A stretch of 56,406 nt of DNA from Candidatus Riesia pediculischaeffi. GTDB lineage: Bacteria; Pseudomonadota; Gammaproteobacteria; Enterobacterales; Enterobacteriaceae. Location: assembly GCF_002073895.1 (NCBI RefSeq), contig NZ_CP012839.1:104395-160800 (forward strand). Direction: 5' to 3'. The position numbers were made by a program, and so were the translations under genes. Of this stretch, positions 9,189 to 19,912 are shown in pieces (position 1 is the stretch's first letter; each line of letters begins with the position of its first letter). Below the pieces are notes generated by a model, which was not told the origin of the DNA, ran no database searches, and saw nothing but the letters and a program-made list of their open reading frames with translations.

Positions 9189-10460
9189 ATGGCAAAAATA
9201 TCGGAAAAAAAATTGATAGTTGGGTTAGAAATTGGAACCTACAAAGTATCTTCCATAGTTGGGGAAATACTTCAAGATGGGACCATCAACGTCATAGGGG
9301 TTGGGCACGTTCAATCTCAAGGAATGAACAAGGGACATATAAACAATTTAGAATCAGTCGTACGATGCGTACGACAAGTTATTGAACAAGCCGAAATAAT
9401 GGCTGATTGTCAAATATCTTCCGTATATTTAGCACTGTCAGGAAAACATATAAACTGTCAGAATGAGATCATCGGAATTGTTCCCATTCTTTCGAAAGAA
9501 GAGGTGACACAAGAAGATGTAAACAATGTCGTTCATACAGCTAAATCTGTTCGAATAAGGGACAAATATGAAATTCTTCATGTCATTCCACAGGAATACT
9601 CGATCGATCATCAAGATGGAATCAGAAATCCAATAGGACTATCTGGCGTAAGGATACAAGCTAGTGTACATATCATCACATGTCATGGAGACATGGCAAA
9701 AAACTTGATCAAAGCGGTAGAAAGATGCGGAATCAAAGTAGATCAACTGATATTCTCAGGTTTAGCTTCCAGTTATTCGGTGTTGACAGATGAAGAAAGG
9801 GAACTCGGAGTGTGCATGATCGATATTGGCGGTGGAACGATGGATGTTGCTATTTATTCCGAAGGTTCTTTGAGACATACTAAGGTTATACCATATGCTG
9901 GAAATATAGTAACTAGCGATATAGCATATATATTCGGGACATTGATGCACGATGCTGAAATAATGAAAAAAAAATATGGGTGTGCGTACAGCGATCTTGT
10001 TGATAGAGAGGAGAAAGTGGAAATACCCGAAAATATCTCTGGAAAATCGACAAAAGTTTTGAAACGTTATTCGCTATCTAAAGTGATAGAACCGAGATAT
10101 ATGGAACTGTTAGGTCTGGTAAATTCAGAAATCCTATGGTTACAAAATCAATTTCGTCCTCATTCGAACAAAAGAAATATAATTAAATCTGGTATTGTTT
10201 TGACAGGTGGAGGTTCTAAAATAGAAGGTATAGTCGAATGTGCTAAGAAGGTATTCAACACAACCCAAGTTAGAATTGGCAAACCGTTAAACGTAACAGG
10301 ATCGATCAAATATGCAGAAGAGTCGAATTATTCTACAGTGATTGGTTTGTTACACTACGGAAAGTATATTTTTCTGAGAAACGAATCACGATCTACAAAA
10401 AAAAACTTGGTAAATACATGGTTCAATAAACTTATCAATTGGATTAAAAAAGAAATTTAA
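9189..10460 (+). CDS. ftsA: FtsA, actin-like membrane tether of the division ring
   Basis: FtsA binds ATP, polymerises on the inner membrane and links FtsZ filaments to the membrane and to later division proteins. The 423 residues match the family (about 420). Phosphate-binding actin-fold motifs are visible: [11 protein letters not shown] near the start, [14 protein letters not shown] in the middle and [10 protein letters not shown] later. The C-terminus ends in an amphipathic membrane-targeting helix ([13 protein letters not shown]). ftsZ follows after 35 bases. FtsQ, which FtsA normally recruits indirectly, appears to be lost. Confidence 0.97.
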   Translation: MAKISEKKLIVGLEIGTYKVSSIVGEILQDGTINVIGVGHVQSQGMNKGHINNLESVVRCVRQVIEQAEIMADCQISSVYLALSGKHINCQNEIIGIVPILSKEEVTQEDVNNVVHTAKSVRIRDKYEILHVIPQEYSIDHQDGIRNPIGLSGVRIQASVHIITCHGDMAKNLIKAVERCGIKVDQLIFSGLASSYSVLTDEERELGVCMIDIGGGTMDVAIYSEGSLRHTKVIPYAGNIVTSDIAYIFGTLMHDAEIMKKKYGCAYSDLVDREEKVEIPENISGKSTKVLKRYSLSKVIEPRYMELLGLVNSEILWLQNQFRPHSNKRNIIKSGIVLTGGGSKIEGIVECAKKVFNTTQVRIGKPLNVTGSIKYAEESNYSTVIGLLHYGKYIFLRNESRSTKKNLVNTWFNKLINWIKKEI

Positions 10461-10495
10461 TCATAAATAGGTCACAAATAGGAACGGAGAGAATC

Positions 10496-11665
10496 ATGAT
10501 CGAATCAATTGAATCAATCAACGACGCAATCATCAAAGTTATCGGTGTTGGTGGAGGTGGAGGAAACGCTGTTGAACATATGGCGAGGGAGAGAATAGAA
10601 GGGGTCGAATTCTTTTCAATCAATACCGATGCTCAAGCTCTTAGAAAAACATCGATCGGACGAACGGTACAGATTGGAAACAATCTCACAAAAGGATTAG
10701 GTGCAGGATCTAATCCTGAAATCGGGAAACAAGCCGCAGAAGAAGATAGGGATTCGATAAAAAGTATTCTGGAAGGGGCAGATATGATTTTTATCGCTTC
10801 CGGGATGGGCGGAGGAACTGGCACGGGAGCTGCACCGGTGATAGCGGAAATCGCGAGGGAGCTAAATATTTTAACTGTCGCGGTTGTGACAAAACCCTTT
10901 GGGTTCGAAGGAAAAAAACGTATGTCCTTCGCAGAAGGAGGAATTTCAGAACTCTCTAAGCAAGTCGATTCTTTGATAACGTTGCCGAACGATAAACTAT
11001 TGAAGACGCTTGAAAGAGGAATTTCTTTGTTGGATGCTTTCAGTGCAGCCAATGATGTTTTAAAGAGTGCTGTGCAAGGTATCGCAGAACTGATCACTAG
11101 ACCTGGTCTTATGAATGTAGATTTTGCCGATGTTAGAACAGTGATGTCTGAAATGGGGAACGCTATGATGGGATCTGGATCTGCAAGAGGAGAGGATAGG
11201 GCAGAAGAAGCATCCGAAATAGCTATCTCTAGTCCACTTCTAGAAGATGTTGACTTATCCGGAGCTCGGGGAGTTCTGGTCAATATCAACGCTGGTTTTA
11301 ACCTGAGGTTAGATGAGTTTGAAACAGTAGGCAATGCGGTACGATCCTTTTCTTCTGACAACGCTACGGTGATTATCGGAACCTCCCTAGATCCAGAAAT
11401 GAATGATGAATTAAGAGTTACGGTAGTTGCTACTGGTATTGGAACCGATTCTCATAAAGGTACGAAAAATACCATCATCAACCAGGAAAAAGATATCTCT
11501 TCAAAGTTCATCTCGGAAAAAGATTATCGTCACGTTAAACGTTCTTCTTCAGAAGAAGATGATATCTTTGAAGATCTTGGTCCGTTGAATACGGATGATA
11601 AAAAACATGTTTCAGATGATAGGAAAAATTATCTGGAGATTCCGACATTTTTGAGAAAACAGTAG
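10496..11665 (+). CDS. ftsZ: FtsZ, tubulin-like division GTPase
   Basis: FtsZ forms the cytokinetic ring. It has 389 residues, close to the usual 383. The tubulin signature GGGTGTG sits at 105-111, preceded by the N-terminal [10 protein letters not shown] loop. The T7 loop ([11 protein letters not shown]) supplies the catalytic Asp. The conserved C-terminal peptide EIPTFLRKQ, which binds FtsA and ZipA, is retained after a charged linker. A strong ribosome binding site (ACGGAGAG) precedes the ATG. The gene looks fully intact and is one of the best conserved in the region. Confidence 0.98.
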   Translation: MIESIESINDAIIKVIGVGGGGGNAVEHMARERIEGVEFFSINTDAQALRKTSIGRTVQIGNNLTKGLGAGSNPEIGKQAAEEDRDSIKSILEGADMIFIASGMGGGTGTGAAPVIAEIARELNILTVAVVTKPFGFEGKKRMSFAEGGISELSKQVDSLITLPNDKLLKTLERGISLLDAFSAANDVLKSAVQGIAELITRPGLMNVDFADVRTVMSEMGNAMMGSGSARGEDRAEEASEIAISSPLLEDVDLSGARGVLVNINAGFNLRLDEFETVGNAVRSFSSDNATVIIGTSLDPEMNDELRVTVVATGIGTDSHKGTKNTIINQEKDISSKFISEKDYRHVKRSSSEEDDIFEDLGPLNTDDKKHVSDDRKNYLEIPTFLRKQ

Positions 11666-12391
11666 AGTTGTATGAAGCGTCTGAGGTTATATCAACGTGA
11701 TACTTCTAAGAGGGAAGCAAAAAAAATAATATCCATTTTTTTTGATGGTAATAAGAATAATTCTGTTCCATCGAAAGTTGTTTAGAATATCATGGCTCTC
11801 CATTTTCGAATAGATGTTCACTTTAAAGTTTTCATTTCAAATGATTAAATATTTCGCAAGAGATTGTTATGTTTGAGCGATAATATTGGTGAAATGATAG
11901 GTAAAATGTTCATTTGGAAACTGATCCGTTAAAAACTCTAAAAGTTTTTAAAAGAATGACTCGAAATATAGGAAACATATGAAGGAATGTTAAAATGGAT
12001 AGATTGTACCTTCCACTACTTTCACCGAATAAGCGGAAACAATCGGGAGTTGTCAAAACATAAAAGTTAGATCCCTGTTTTAAAACTCATCAAAGATACC
12101 TTTCAAAAAAACAATGGACACTACAGTGATCTTCTTTAGAGGGATGCTCATTTCAGTAACATCTTCTTAACTTGAATATTGACAACATTTCATGAGCAGA
12201 ATAGACACTGGAAAGTAAATGAATCGTTTAAAAGATCATTTTTTGGTATCACGATGTACAATACTTTAAACATATCCTAAAAAATTAAAAACAGCTAAAT
12301 ACTAAAACATCTTTAGATCGATTTTTACAAATCCATGAACCATACTGTATCAGGATGTTAACCTTCTGTACTAATGTCAAAAAATATAGAA
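11666..12391. other. Long spacer after ftsZ; lpxC position is empty
   Basis: There is no gene in 726 bases. In enterobacteria lpxC follows ftsZ. I looked for its N-terminal KRIVQATGVGLH-like region and its metal-binding HLNA and HALNNK regions and found nothing convincing. The end of the spacer adjoins the 3' side of the minus-strand tRNA-Ser. It marks a junction between two ancestral gene blocks. Confidence 0.6.
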
Positions 12392-12479
12392 CGGAGGAGA
12401 AGAGATTCGAACTCTTGAACAGTTGTCCACTGTTGACGGTTTTCAAGACCGTTGCCTTAATCCTCTCGGCCACTCCTCC
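12392..12479 (-). tRNA. tRNA-Ser(UGA)
   Basis: The minus strand folds as a class II tRNA: acceptor GGAGGAG with CTCCTCC, discriminator G, an anticodon stem ACGGT/ACCGT around loop CTTGAAA (anticodon TGA), a long variable arm (CAGT/ACTG pairing) and a T arm AGAGTTCGAATCTCT. It is 88 bases and CCA is not encoded. In E. coli serT lies close to tusE, so its position next to tusE here is ancestral. Confidence 0.96.
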
Positions 12480-12597
12480 ATGAAATATCTGAAAAATTTT
12501 TATACAATTGACAACATGCTCCTCTTAATTTAACATAAATTTTAAATATTTTTAATGAATATTAAAAATAATTTTATCGTTCTTGATAAGATGTGTT

Positions 12598-12924
12598 ATG
12601 AAAGGATCTAAAGAAGAAATGTATGAAAAAGATGAAGACGGATTCATGAAAAGGCATCAATCTTGGAATGAATCAATTGCTGTTGAGTTAGCTAGAATAG
12701 AAAAGATCGATCTGACCAAAGATCATTGGAAAATAATCTATCTGATACGAAATTTTTATCTAAATTTCGGTATTTTCCCGAAAATGAGGGACATCAGAGA
12801 ACTTTCATATAAAACATATGGAGATCGAATAAGCAGTAAAAAATTGTATCGATTATTTCCGAGTAATCCTATTCTTCAAGCTGCTAAACTTGCAGGTTTA
12901 CCGAAACCGATGGTTTGTATTTAA
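12598..12924 (+). CDS. tusE: TusE, sulfur-carrier protein for tRNA 2-thiouridine
   Basis: TusE is a DsrC-family protein. It accepts persulfide sulfur from TusBCD and passes it to MnmA for 2-thiolation of U34 in Lys, Glu and Gln tRNAs. The 108 residues from the ATG at 12598 match the 109 of E. coli; an upstream TTG at 12583 is less likely. Diagnostic features are DHWKIIYLIRNFY, the YRLFP motif and the C-terminal LPKPMVCI with the essential penultimate cysteine. The partner genes are not in the window and must be elsewhere if the pathway works. Confidence 0.93.
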   Translation: MKGSKEEMYEKDEDGFMKRHQSWNESIAVELARIEKIDLTKDHWKIIYLIRNFYLNFGIFPKMRDIRELSYKTYGDRISSKKLYRLFPSNPILQAAKLAGLPKPMVCI

Positions 12925-13327
12925 TCAGGTATCTTAAGTTTTTTAAAATGACGATATGGATGATCTTGAATGCCATGATTTATCTGATACAAGTATCGAA
13001 TAATTAATACACCTTTGCAAAAATTTTTCAATCTTATACGTCGAATAATCGATACCGTTTATTTTTGATGAAGTTGCACGATTGAAATGAAATTCTTCAA
13101 CTTTTAAAATAAACGAAGTGAAAGTTTAAACGAAGATGTTCTATGATCTGGTATTCTAAGTTCCCTTTAATCAAAAAAATACGATCGATGGAGATTGTCT
13201 AATTAAATCATGATTATTTCTAAGTTGTTCTTAAAAATTATCAAGGATCTTTAAAGTTGTGCAAATTGTAAAGTTCGTCGATTTTTTTCGAAGAGAACTG
13301 TGTAATTAATCTTAACGATGAATTTAT
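12925..13327. other. Spacer between tusE and fabA
   Basis: There is no gene in 403 bases on either strand. E. coli has a long run of genes, including ompA and matP, between fabA and tusE; none leaves a recognisable trace here. No clear promoter for fabA could be chosen by eye. Confidence 0.6.
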
Positions 13328-13852
13328 ATGGATAATTGTAAATCCTGTTATGATAGAAAAGATCTAGAAAATTCTGGAATCGGAAAGCTGTTTGGAAGTG
13401 GTAGTCCTCCGCTTCCTGTAGGAAACATGTTGATGATTGATAAAATCGTCAAGATAGACAAAAGTAAGGGGTATTTTAACAAAGGATTTATACAGGCAGA
13501 ATTGATTGTACGACCGAAACTTTGGTTTTTTAAGTGTCATTTTCTGAATGACCCAGTGATGCCGGGTTGCTTAGGACTAGATGCCATGTGGCAGTTGATA
13601 GGATTTTATCTCGGTTGGATAGGAGAGAAAGGGAAGGGAAGAGCTCTTGGGGTAGGAGAAGTAAAATTTACGGGACAAGTTCTTCCAACTTCTAAAAAAG
13701 TAAGTTACTTTGTTCATCTGAAGAGGATCATCAGAAGAAAACTTATTGTTGGAATCGCGAACGGAGAAGTAATGGTGGACAATCATTTGATATATTTTGC
13801 AAAGGATCTAAAGGTAGGGTTGTTTCAAAAATTTGATCAATTCAAAGGTTGA
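13328..13852 (+). CDS. fabA: FabA, 3-hydroxydecanoyl-ACP dehydratase/isomerase
   Basis: FabA dehydrates 3-hydroxydecanoyl-ACP and isomerises the product, starting unsaturated fatty acid synthesis. The 174 residues match E. coli (172). The catalytic pair is visible: His71 in KCHF and Asp85 in [10 protein letters not shown]. The downstream block [18 protein letters not shown] is nearly identical to E. coli. Keeping FabA implies that the cell makes its own unsaturated membrane lipids. The gene stands alone between two gene-free spacers. Confidence 0.97.
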   Translation: MDNCKSCYDRKDLENSGIGKLFGSGSPPLPVGNMLMIDKIVKIDKSKGYFNKGFIQAELIVRPKLWFFKCHFLNDPVMPGCLGLDAMWQLIGFYLGWIGEKGKGRALGVGEVKFTGQVLPTSKKVSYFVHLKRIIRRKLIVGIANGEVMVDNHLIYFAKDLKVGLFQKFDQFKG

Positions 13853-14747
13853 TTAATTCCTCGATCTTAATTGACCTTAAGGATAAGGTTTAATATAAAT
13901 TCTTATATCCTCAAATATCTGTTTCGTAAGTGAAAGAGTTTAGTTGAAACTTGCATCCGTCAAAAAAAAAAGTAAATTCTATCAGAATGCGAAGGTTCAT
14001 CTCAATGGGATTACATTATCCTGTCATACTCAGTTGATATTGTTAAAAATATTGAAACCGAAAACTAATTACGAAATGTAGGTCATGATGAACCTGTGAA
14101 TATGGAAGATTCTCATAGTTTCCTATAACTGATCTGAGATAGCGTTGTTCCGCGTTGTAATATCGATCTGTATTAGTAGGAACTTTAAAGTTCGATATAA
14201 AATGAACGAATCATCAAAAATATAACGGTTCAACCTTATGACCTTTTTTTTAAAAATATTGTCATTAAATTAAGTTCACAATCATGATTTTATACAATCA
14301 TGGACGATGAGTCACTCATCTCTTAGTTGATGTCATGATGTATCTTACGGACGTGCTAATATGTTCACCAAATAAGACTTGCGAAAATTTCATCGAGTGA
14401 TTAGTTTTCCATCGAGATTCTCCACAGATATTTAAAAATATGGATCAAAACTTCGAAATGAAGCATGAGAATCTTCAATTTCATCGGTTTATATCTGAAA
14501 TAATCACAAAATAAAATTCAATCTTCACAATTACTTAAGAAAATATATCAATCTGTTCACGTAGTTCTTCGAAGAATTTACCGATAGGTATTCACGACAA
14601 ACTTGTGCTCATTAATCAAATACAATATCCATTTCAATCAAATATCACATTCATCACAAGTACTTTTAAATAATAAATACGATTTTTTTTTGTAAAACGA
14701 TGTAAAATATATCAAAAAAAAGAATTGATACCTCTTCTTGCTTAGTT
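13853..14747. other. Long gene-free spacer between fabA and dnaB
   Basis: The longest spacer in the window, 895 bases with no plausible gene on either strand. Apart from the small hairpin after fabA, it has a perfect dyad at 14306-14320 (GATGAGT, C, ACTCATC) and a directly repeated CAATCATG nearby (about 14279 and 14296). It joins the fabA block to the dnaB block and probably consists of eroded genes beyond recognition plus the dnaB promoter. Confidence 0.6.
13874..13889 (+). terminator. Possible weak terminator hairpin after fabA
   Basis: A perfect 6-base stem ACCTTA/TAAGGT with loop AGGA lies 21 bases after the fabA stop and is followed by TTAATAT. The stem is short and the T tract poor, so this is only a candidate. 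Confidence 0.25.
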
Positions 14748-16163
14748 ATGACCAAAAAGTACTTTAGTAAAAAAAATAAATTGAACAATTGGCAGGATCA
14801 AAAAATGATTGGAATCAAGACTCCTCCTTATTCACTAGAAGCGGAACAATCTGTTCTAGGAGGTTTAATGATCGATAATGAAAAATGGGAACAAATATCG
14901 GAAAATTTAAGTAAAAAAGATTTTTTTAGCGATTCTCACAGAATCATATTTTCTGAAATGCAATCTCTTTTTGAGAAAAGAAGTCCGATCGATCTAATTA
15001 CTTTATCCGAATCATTAAATCAAAAAGAAAACCTTGGAAAAGTAGGAGGATTCGCATATCTTGCAGAACTCGCTAAAAATATTCCAAGCGTCGCTAACAT
15101 TAATGCGTATGCTAACATCATTCGAGAAAGAGCGATTATCAGAGAAATGATTGAAGTTGCTAATGAAATAGCAGATGCCGGATACGATCCAAGGGGAAGA
15201 ACAAGTCAAGAATTAATAGATTTAGCAGAATCATTAATTTTTCAAATTTCTGAAGTACGGTCGAAACAAGGGAGGGGTCCTAAGAGGATTGAAGAAATCC
15301 TTTCAGAAACAGTTCAAAAAATAGAAAAATTGTATCAAAAACCGTGTAGTAACTTGACTGGGATATCTACCGGTTACAAGGATCTGGACGATAAAACATC
15401 TGGATTACAAGATTCTGATTTAATCATCATAGCCGCTCGTCCATCCATGGGGAAAACAACCTTTGCGATGAATTTATGTGAACACGTCGCCATGAGGGAG
15501 GAGAAACCCGTACTTATATTCAGCCTTGAAATGCCCGCTCATCAAATCATGATCAGAATGTTGTCATCTCTCTCGAGAGTTGAGCAGACGAGAATACGTA
15601 CTGGAATGTTGAAAGATCAAGATTGGTCCAGAATTTCTAGTACAATAAGATCATTAATTGAAAAAAATAATATATACATTGATGATTCTTCCAGCCTTAC
15701 GCCGACTGAAGTAAGATCGCGAGCGAGAAGAATTTACAGAGAGCATAGCGGTTTAAGTTTGATAATGGTGGATTACTTACAGCTAATGAAAGTTCCTTCT
15801 ATGTACGAAAATAGAGCCCTAGAAATCGCTGAAATTTCCCGATCCTTGAAATCTTTGGCCAAAGAGCTAAAAATTCCAATCATAGCTTTGTCTCAACTAA
15901 ACAGGAGTTTAGAACAAAGGGCAGACAAAAAACCAGTTAATTCTGATCTCAGAGAATCTGGATCCATCGAACAAGATGCTGATCTTATCATGTTCATCTA
16001 TAGAGATGAAGTTTATAATGATAACTCGGATCTTAAAGGGATAGCAGAAATCATAATAAGCAAACAAAGGAACGGTCCGATCGGAAAGATACGCCTGACG
16101 TTTAACGGACAATGGTCAAGATTCGATAATTATTCAGATATGAATACATCTTGCTATGAATGA
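14748..16163 (+). CDS. dnaB: DnaB, replicative DNA helicase
   Basis: DnaB is the hexameric 5'-3' helicase at the replication fork, contacting primase and the polymerase clamp loader. It has 471 residues, the usual E. coli size. The N-terminal domain (about 25-170) precedes the RecA-like motor domain. Walker A, RPSMGKTT, is at 231-238; Walker B is seen as LIMVDYLQLM, followed by ALSQLNRSLEQR and the arginine-finger region near SKQRNGPIG. No intein is present. The last eight bases overlap alr, an arrangement also known from E. coli. Confidence 0.98.
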   Translation: MTKKYFSKKNKLNNWQDQKMIGIKTPPYSLEAEQSVLGGLMIDNEKWEQISENLSKKDFFSDSHRIIFSEMQSLFEKRSPIDLITLSESLNQKENLGKVGGFAYLAELAKNIPSVANINAYANIIRERAIIREMIEVANEIADAGYDPRGRTSQELIDLAESLIFQISEVRSKQGRGPKRIEEILSETVQKIEKLYQKPCSNLTGISTGYKDLDDKTSGLQDSDLIIIAARPSMGKTTFAMNLCEHVAMREEKPVLIFSLEMPAHQIMIRMLSSLSRVEQTRIRTGMLKDQDWSRISSTIRSLIEKNNIYIDDSSSLTPTEVRSRARRIYREHSGLSLIMVDYLQLMKVPSMYENRALEIAEISRSLKSLAKELKIPIIALSQLNRSLEQRADKKPVNSDLRESGSIEQDADLIMFIYRDEVYNDNSDLKGIAEIIISKQRNGPIGKIRLTFNGQWSRFDNYSDMNTSCYE

Positions 16164-17256
16164 AAAAGTTCATATGACGACAGCGTTAATTCAAAGGGAT
16201 GCGTTACTTCATAACATTGATAAGATCAAGAAACTAACTAATAACAGTCATATTATCGCTATAATAAAATCCAACGCATATGGACATGGTATGCGAGATG
16301 TCGCGAAAATATTGGAAGATTCTGTAGATTATTTTGGAGTATCCAATGTTGAAGAAGCTCATACGATTTTTTTGGAAGGAGTCAAAAGACCAACTATTTC
16401 ATTGTCCGGTTTTTACAGTCACAAAGAGCTAAATCTAGCTAGTCGAATTCGATTAGAATGTGTGGTTCATAACCATGAACAAGTAGACATTTTAGAAAAA
16501 TGTCAGATCAGATCCCCAATAAGAGTATGGATGAAAATTGATACTGGAATGAATAGGTTAGGATTCTCTTTAAATCGAGCTACAAAGATATATAATAGGT
16601 TAAACGAATGTAAAAATATCGTAAAACCGATTAACATAATGAGTCATTTCAGCAGCGCTAACAATCATGAGTTTCGATTTCATCTTTTTACTAGATTTCA
16701 ACTTAATCGATTTAAAAGATTTATAATTGGAAAAGAGGGAAGGAGTTCGATAGCAGCATCCTCAGGGATACTGTTCTGGCCATCCTCCCACTTAAGATGT
16801 GTACGTTCTGGAATCGTCATGTACGGGATATCTCCTGAGATTGGAAAAGAAGGAAGTGATTTCGGATTAGTTCCAGCGATGACTTTAAAATCAAGGTTGA
16901 TATTCATTCGTCAATTTAATTTCGGTCAAAAAATAGGTTATGAACAAAGTTGGATTATCGAAAAAAAAACTTACATCGGTATAGTCTCAATAGGATATGG
17001 AGATGGTTATCATAATTGTCATTCGAAAGAATCTTGGGTTTTCATAAACGGAAGAAAAGTTCCCGTAGTAGGTCCAATACTGATGGATATGATTTTTGTT
17101 GATCTTGGAGAAAAACCTCATGATCAAATAGGAGATGAAGTGATCATATGGGGTAAGGATCTTCCTATAGAAAAAGCATTTAACGGTCATGAGGTTTCTT
17201 GTCTGTATCGATCACTTTCTCAACTGACTTCTCGTGTGAAACGAAGATATATCTAA
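16156..17256 (+). CDS. alr: Alr, alanine racemase
   Basis: This PLP enzyme interconverts L- and D-alanine, supplying Ddl and MurF. It has 366 residues (359 in E. coli). The PLP lysine is in IIKSNAYGHG (Lys38 from the first ATG), and the second catalytic base, a tyrosine, is in SIGYGDGY. A start at the ATG at 16174 would remove the overlap with dnaB and bring the length closer to the family. No second racemase is seen in the window. Confidence 0.96.
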   Translation: MNEKVHMTTALIQRDALLHNIDKIKKLTNNSHIIAIIKSNAYGHGMRDVAKILEDSVDYFGVSNVEEAHTIFLEGVKRPTISLSGFYSHKELNLASRIRLECVVHNHEQVDILEKCQIRSPIRVWMKIDTGMNRLGFSLNRATKIYNRLNECKNIVKPINIMSHFSSANNHEFRFHLFTRFQLNRFKRFIIGKEGRSSIAASSGILFWPSSHLRCVRSGIVMYGISPEIGKEGSDFGLVPAMTLKSRLIFIRQFNFGQKIGYEQSWIIEKKTYIGIVSIGYGDGYHNCHSKESWVFINGRKVPVVGPILMDMIFVDLGEKPHDQIGDEVIIWGKDLPIEKAFNGHEVSCLYRSLSQLTSRVKRRYI

Positions 17257-17357
17257 TTCTCTACGAAAACTTCATAATCTTTTTGTACCATCGCCGTCTT
17301 TTTGTTATTTTATAAAATGTCCTTGAATGTATTTGGAATACGATAATTTTTATTGTT

Positions 17358-17945
17358 CTAAATTGATCTGATGGAATTTATGTGGTTTTGTATTTTAGAA
17401 AACTGAAAAATTTCGTGTTGAATGAAGAGATGAAGATAACTTGCAGATCGATTTATTGCGTTAAAAATCAGTTTTTGATCTTTTTTATTCGGAACACCTA
17501 ACACAAAATCAGAAATTTTCTCATTTTTTCTTGGTCTTCCAACGCCAATCCTTAATCGATAAAAATTTGAACTCTTTAGATTTTCTTCAGTATCTAATAC
17601 TCCTTTATGACCGTTGTGACCTCCTCCAATCTTAATTTTAGATGATCCTACGGGAATATCTAACTCATCATGAACAATTAAAATTTCCTTGGGATGAATG
17701 TGATAAAATCTAGATAATCGTGATATGGCCATACCATTACAATTCATATGAACGAACGGAATGAACAGAAAGATTCTCTCCTTCCCAAAACATAGGATAT
17801 CAATCTTTCCAAGAAACCTATTATTCTTTTTTAAAGTATTTCCAAAATTTTTGGAAAAAAATTCAACAAACAAAGCTCCAACATTATGTCTCGTTCTAAT
17901 ATACTTCTTCTCCGGATTAGATAATCCTGCTATTAACCTTAACAT
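17358..17945 (-). CDS. pth: Pth, peptidyl-tRNA hydrolase
   Basis: Pth releases peptides from prematurely dissociated peptidyl-tRNA, recycling tRNA. It has 195 residues, the common size. Catalytic His20 is in RTRHNVG. Other family motifs are VHDELDIPVG, GGGHNGHKG and RLRIGVGRP. It converges with alr across about 100 bases, where no good terminator is seen. In E. coli pth lies near prs and ispE in the same order. Confidence 0.96.
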   Translation of the reverse strand: MLRLIAGLSNPEKKYIRTRHNVGALFVEFFSKNFGNTLKKNNRFLGKIDILCFGKERIFLFIPFVHMNCNGMAISRLSRFYHIHPKEILIVHDELDIPVGSSKIKIGGGHNGHKGVLDTEENLKSSNFYRLRIGVGRPRKNEKISDFVLGVPNKKDQKLIFNAINRSASYLHLFIQHEIFQFSKIQNHINSIRSI

Positions 17946-18041
17946 CTTAATTTCTTATCAGAAACTGATTTTTAAAATAATTTGCATCGATGACAAAAGA
18001 TCACTTGTGCTCAAAATAGTAGGAGTGTTTATTTAAAAAAT

Positions 18042-18992
18042 TCACTTGTTAAACGTTTTTACCGAACAATACGATGCTTCATTGTTAATTTTTTTTATAG
18101 ATTCAGCTAACATGAAGGACAAAGTTAAAGAACGAATTTTACCTAAACCATTAATTTTTTCTGAAACTGGGATGGTATCGCATACGACCATTTCATCTAT
18201 GGATGATTTAGTAATATTTTTTAATGAATTTCCAGAAAATACAGGATGGGTGACATAAATAAAAATCTTGTATGCTCCATTTTTTTTCAATATTTCTGCC
18301 GCTTGACATAGTGTAGATCCAGTATCTACGATGTCATCGATTATTATACAATCTCTATTTTTAACATTTCCAATGATGTGAACCATCTCGGAAACATTTG
18401 CTCGGGATCTGATTTTATCAATAATTGCTATTTCCATGTTGTTCAAAAGTTTTGAAACCATTCTAGCTCGAAAAATTCCACCGATATCTGGGGAAACGAT
18501 TATCGGATCATATAATTTTTTAGATTCAATATCTTTTAATATAACATCATTTCCAGATATATTCTCGATAGGTATATCAAAAAAACCTTGTATCTGATCT
18601 GTATGTAGATCAACTGTCAATATTTTACTTGTTCCAACGCAAGATAAGATATTAGCTACTATTTTTGCAGTTATCGGTGTTTTAGAAGATCCAACTCTTC
18701 TATCCTGTCTTGCATAACCGAAATATGGAATAACAGCAGTAATTCTTTTAGAAGAAGCTCGGTATAAAGCATCAATCATAAGTATCAATTCCATTAGATG
18801 ATCGTTAGCTGGATAACAAGTAGATTGGATAATAAAAACATCTTTTCCACGAACACTTTCGTTAATTTGCACGTTGATTTCTCCATCACTAAATTTTCCA
18901 ACACTCGCATCTCCGAGATTAGTATGAAGATGTTTAGAAATATTTTTCGACAGCTTTATCACAGAATTTCCAGAAAAAATTTTTATGTTCAT
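18042..18992 (-). CDS. prs: Prs, ribose-phosphate pyrophosphokinase
   Basis: Prs makes PRPP from ribose 5-phosphate and ATP, feeding purine, pyrimidine, histidine and NAD synthesis. The 316 residues match the family (315). The PRPP-binding loop DIVDTGSTL, the catalytic flexible loop around [14 protein letters not shown] and the metal site [12 protein letters not shown] are all intact. It follows ispE on the minus strand after 35 bases, as in many gammaproteobacteria. Confidence 0.97.
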   Translation of the reverse strand: MNIKIFSGNSVIKLSKNISKHLHTNLGDASVGKFSDGEINVQINESVRGKDVFIIQSTCYPANDHLMELILMIDALYRASSKRITAVIPYFGYARQDRRVGSSKTPITAKIVANILSCVGTSKILTVDLHTDQIQGFFDIPIENISGNDVILKDIESKKLYDPIIVSPDIGGIFRARMVSKLLNNMEIAIIDKIRSRANVSEMVHIIGNVKNRDCIIIDDIVDTGSTLCQAAEILKKNGAYKIFIYVTHPVFSGNSLKNITKSSIDEMVVCDTIPVSEKINGLGKIRSLTLSFMLAESIKKINNEASYCSVKTFNK

Positions 18993-19027
18993 TGTGTATA
19001 CAATTATTCCTAATATTAGAATTTTGT

Positions 19028-19912
19028 TTATATTACTCTTTTTTTAAATGAATATAATGGAGAACTATTAACCCCTTTAGCTATAAAGCATCGCATCCAT
19101 TTCGGAGTTTTTTTTAATATCTGCAATGCATTTGATTCCGAAGAAAACTTAACAAATATACAAGATCCTGTTCCTGTCATGATTGGACGTAAAGACCTTA
19201 TTTTGAACCATTTTATACAATTTTTTACTTCTGGGAAAAGATCTTTGACGATCTTTTCCAAATCATTTTCATATCTTTTTTTTAACAGAATCGATTTTGG
19301 AAATCGATTAGTTCTTTTCTTTAAATTTAAACTTTTAAATACTTTTTTAGTAGATACAAAAACTTTAGGATATGCAATTAAATACCAACTTGATTTGATA
19401 TGGATCGGGTAAAGATCGTGTCCAATATTCTCCCCGATGGATGTTGCTCCATTTATAAAAAACGGAACATCTGCTCCAAGATGACTAGAAATATCTAAAA
19501 GAATCTTTTTTGGTATCTTTGTATTCCAATGATAGTCTAATGCAATCAAGGTTGTGGCAGCATTAGAAGATCCTCCTCCTAATCCGGATCCAATTGGTAA
19601 AACCTTATTAACATAAATATCAGCTCCAAAATACCTTTTTTTAGGAAATTTGCTTATACAATATCTTTGCAATAACATCGCTGCTTTCGTAATTAAATTA
19701 TTTTTTTTAAAATCTTCGAGATGAATGTTACTTGACAACCTAATTTTATTATCCTTTCTCTCTTTGACCTTAATCAAATCTCCGTAATTTAAAAAATGAT
19801 ATAAAGTTTGTATTTCGTGATATTCATCGGTTCTTTTTTTAATGATACGAAGAAATAAATTGATCTTAGCAGGGGATGGCCATAGTAACGTATTAATGAA
19901 TTTAGTGGTCAT
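19028..19912 (-). CDS. ispE: IspE, CDP-methylerythritol kinase
   Basis: IspE phosphorylates 4-diphosphocytidyl-2-C-methyl-D-erythritol in the non-mevalonate isoprenoid pathway, needed for the undecaprenyl carrier of cell wall synthesis. It has 294 residues (283 in E. coli). GHMP-kinase motifs are clear: [12 protein letters not shown] near the start, the ATP loop [12 protein letters not shown] and MTGTGSCIF near the end. Upstream, where lolB and then hemA stand in E. coli, is a spacer only. Confidence 0.95.
   Translation of the reverse strand: MTTKFINTLLWPSPAKINLFLRIIKKRTDEYHEIQTLYHFLNYGDLIKVKERKDNKIRLSSNIHLEDFKKNNLITKAAMLLQRYCISKFPKKRYFGADIYVNKVLPIGSGLGGGSSNAATTLIALDYHWNTKIPKKILLDISSHLGADVPFFINGATSIGENIGHDLYPIHIKSSWYLIAYPKVFVSTKKVFKSLNLKKRTNRFPKSILLKKRYENDLEKIVKDLFPEVKNCIKWFKIRSLRPIMTGTGSCIFVKFSSESNALQILKKTPKWMRCFIAKGVNSSPLYSFKKRVI

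Noticed and set aside
10633..11361. A 242-codon open frame on the minus strand opposite ftsZ
   Set aside because: It lies wholly inside the strongly conserved ftsZ, has low-complexity Ser/Pro-rich content and no family resemblance.
12000..12100. Possible lpxC relic (NKRKQSGVV stretch)
   Set aside because: A few matching residues do not keep the family spacing and no second motif supports it.
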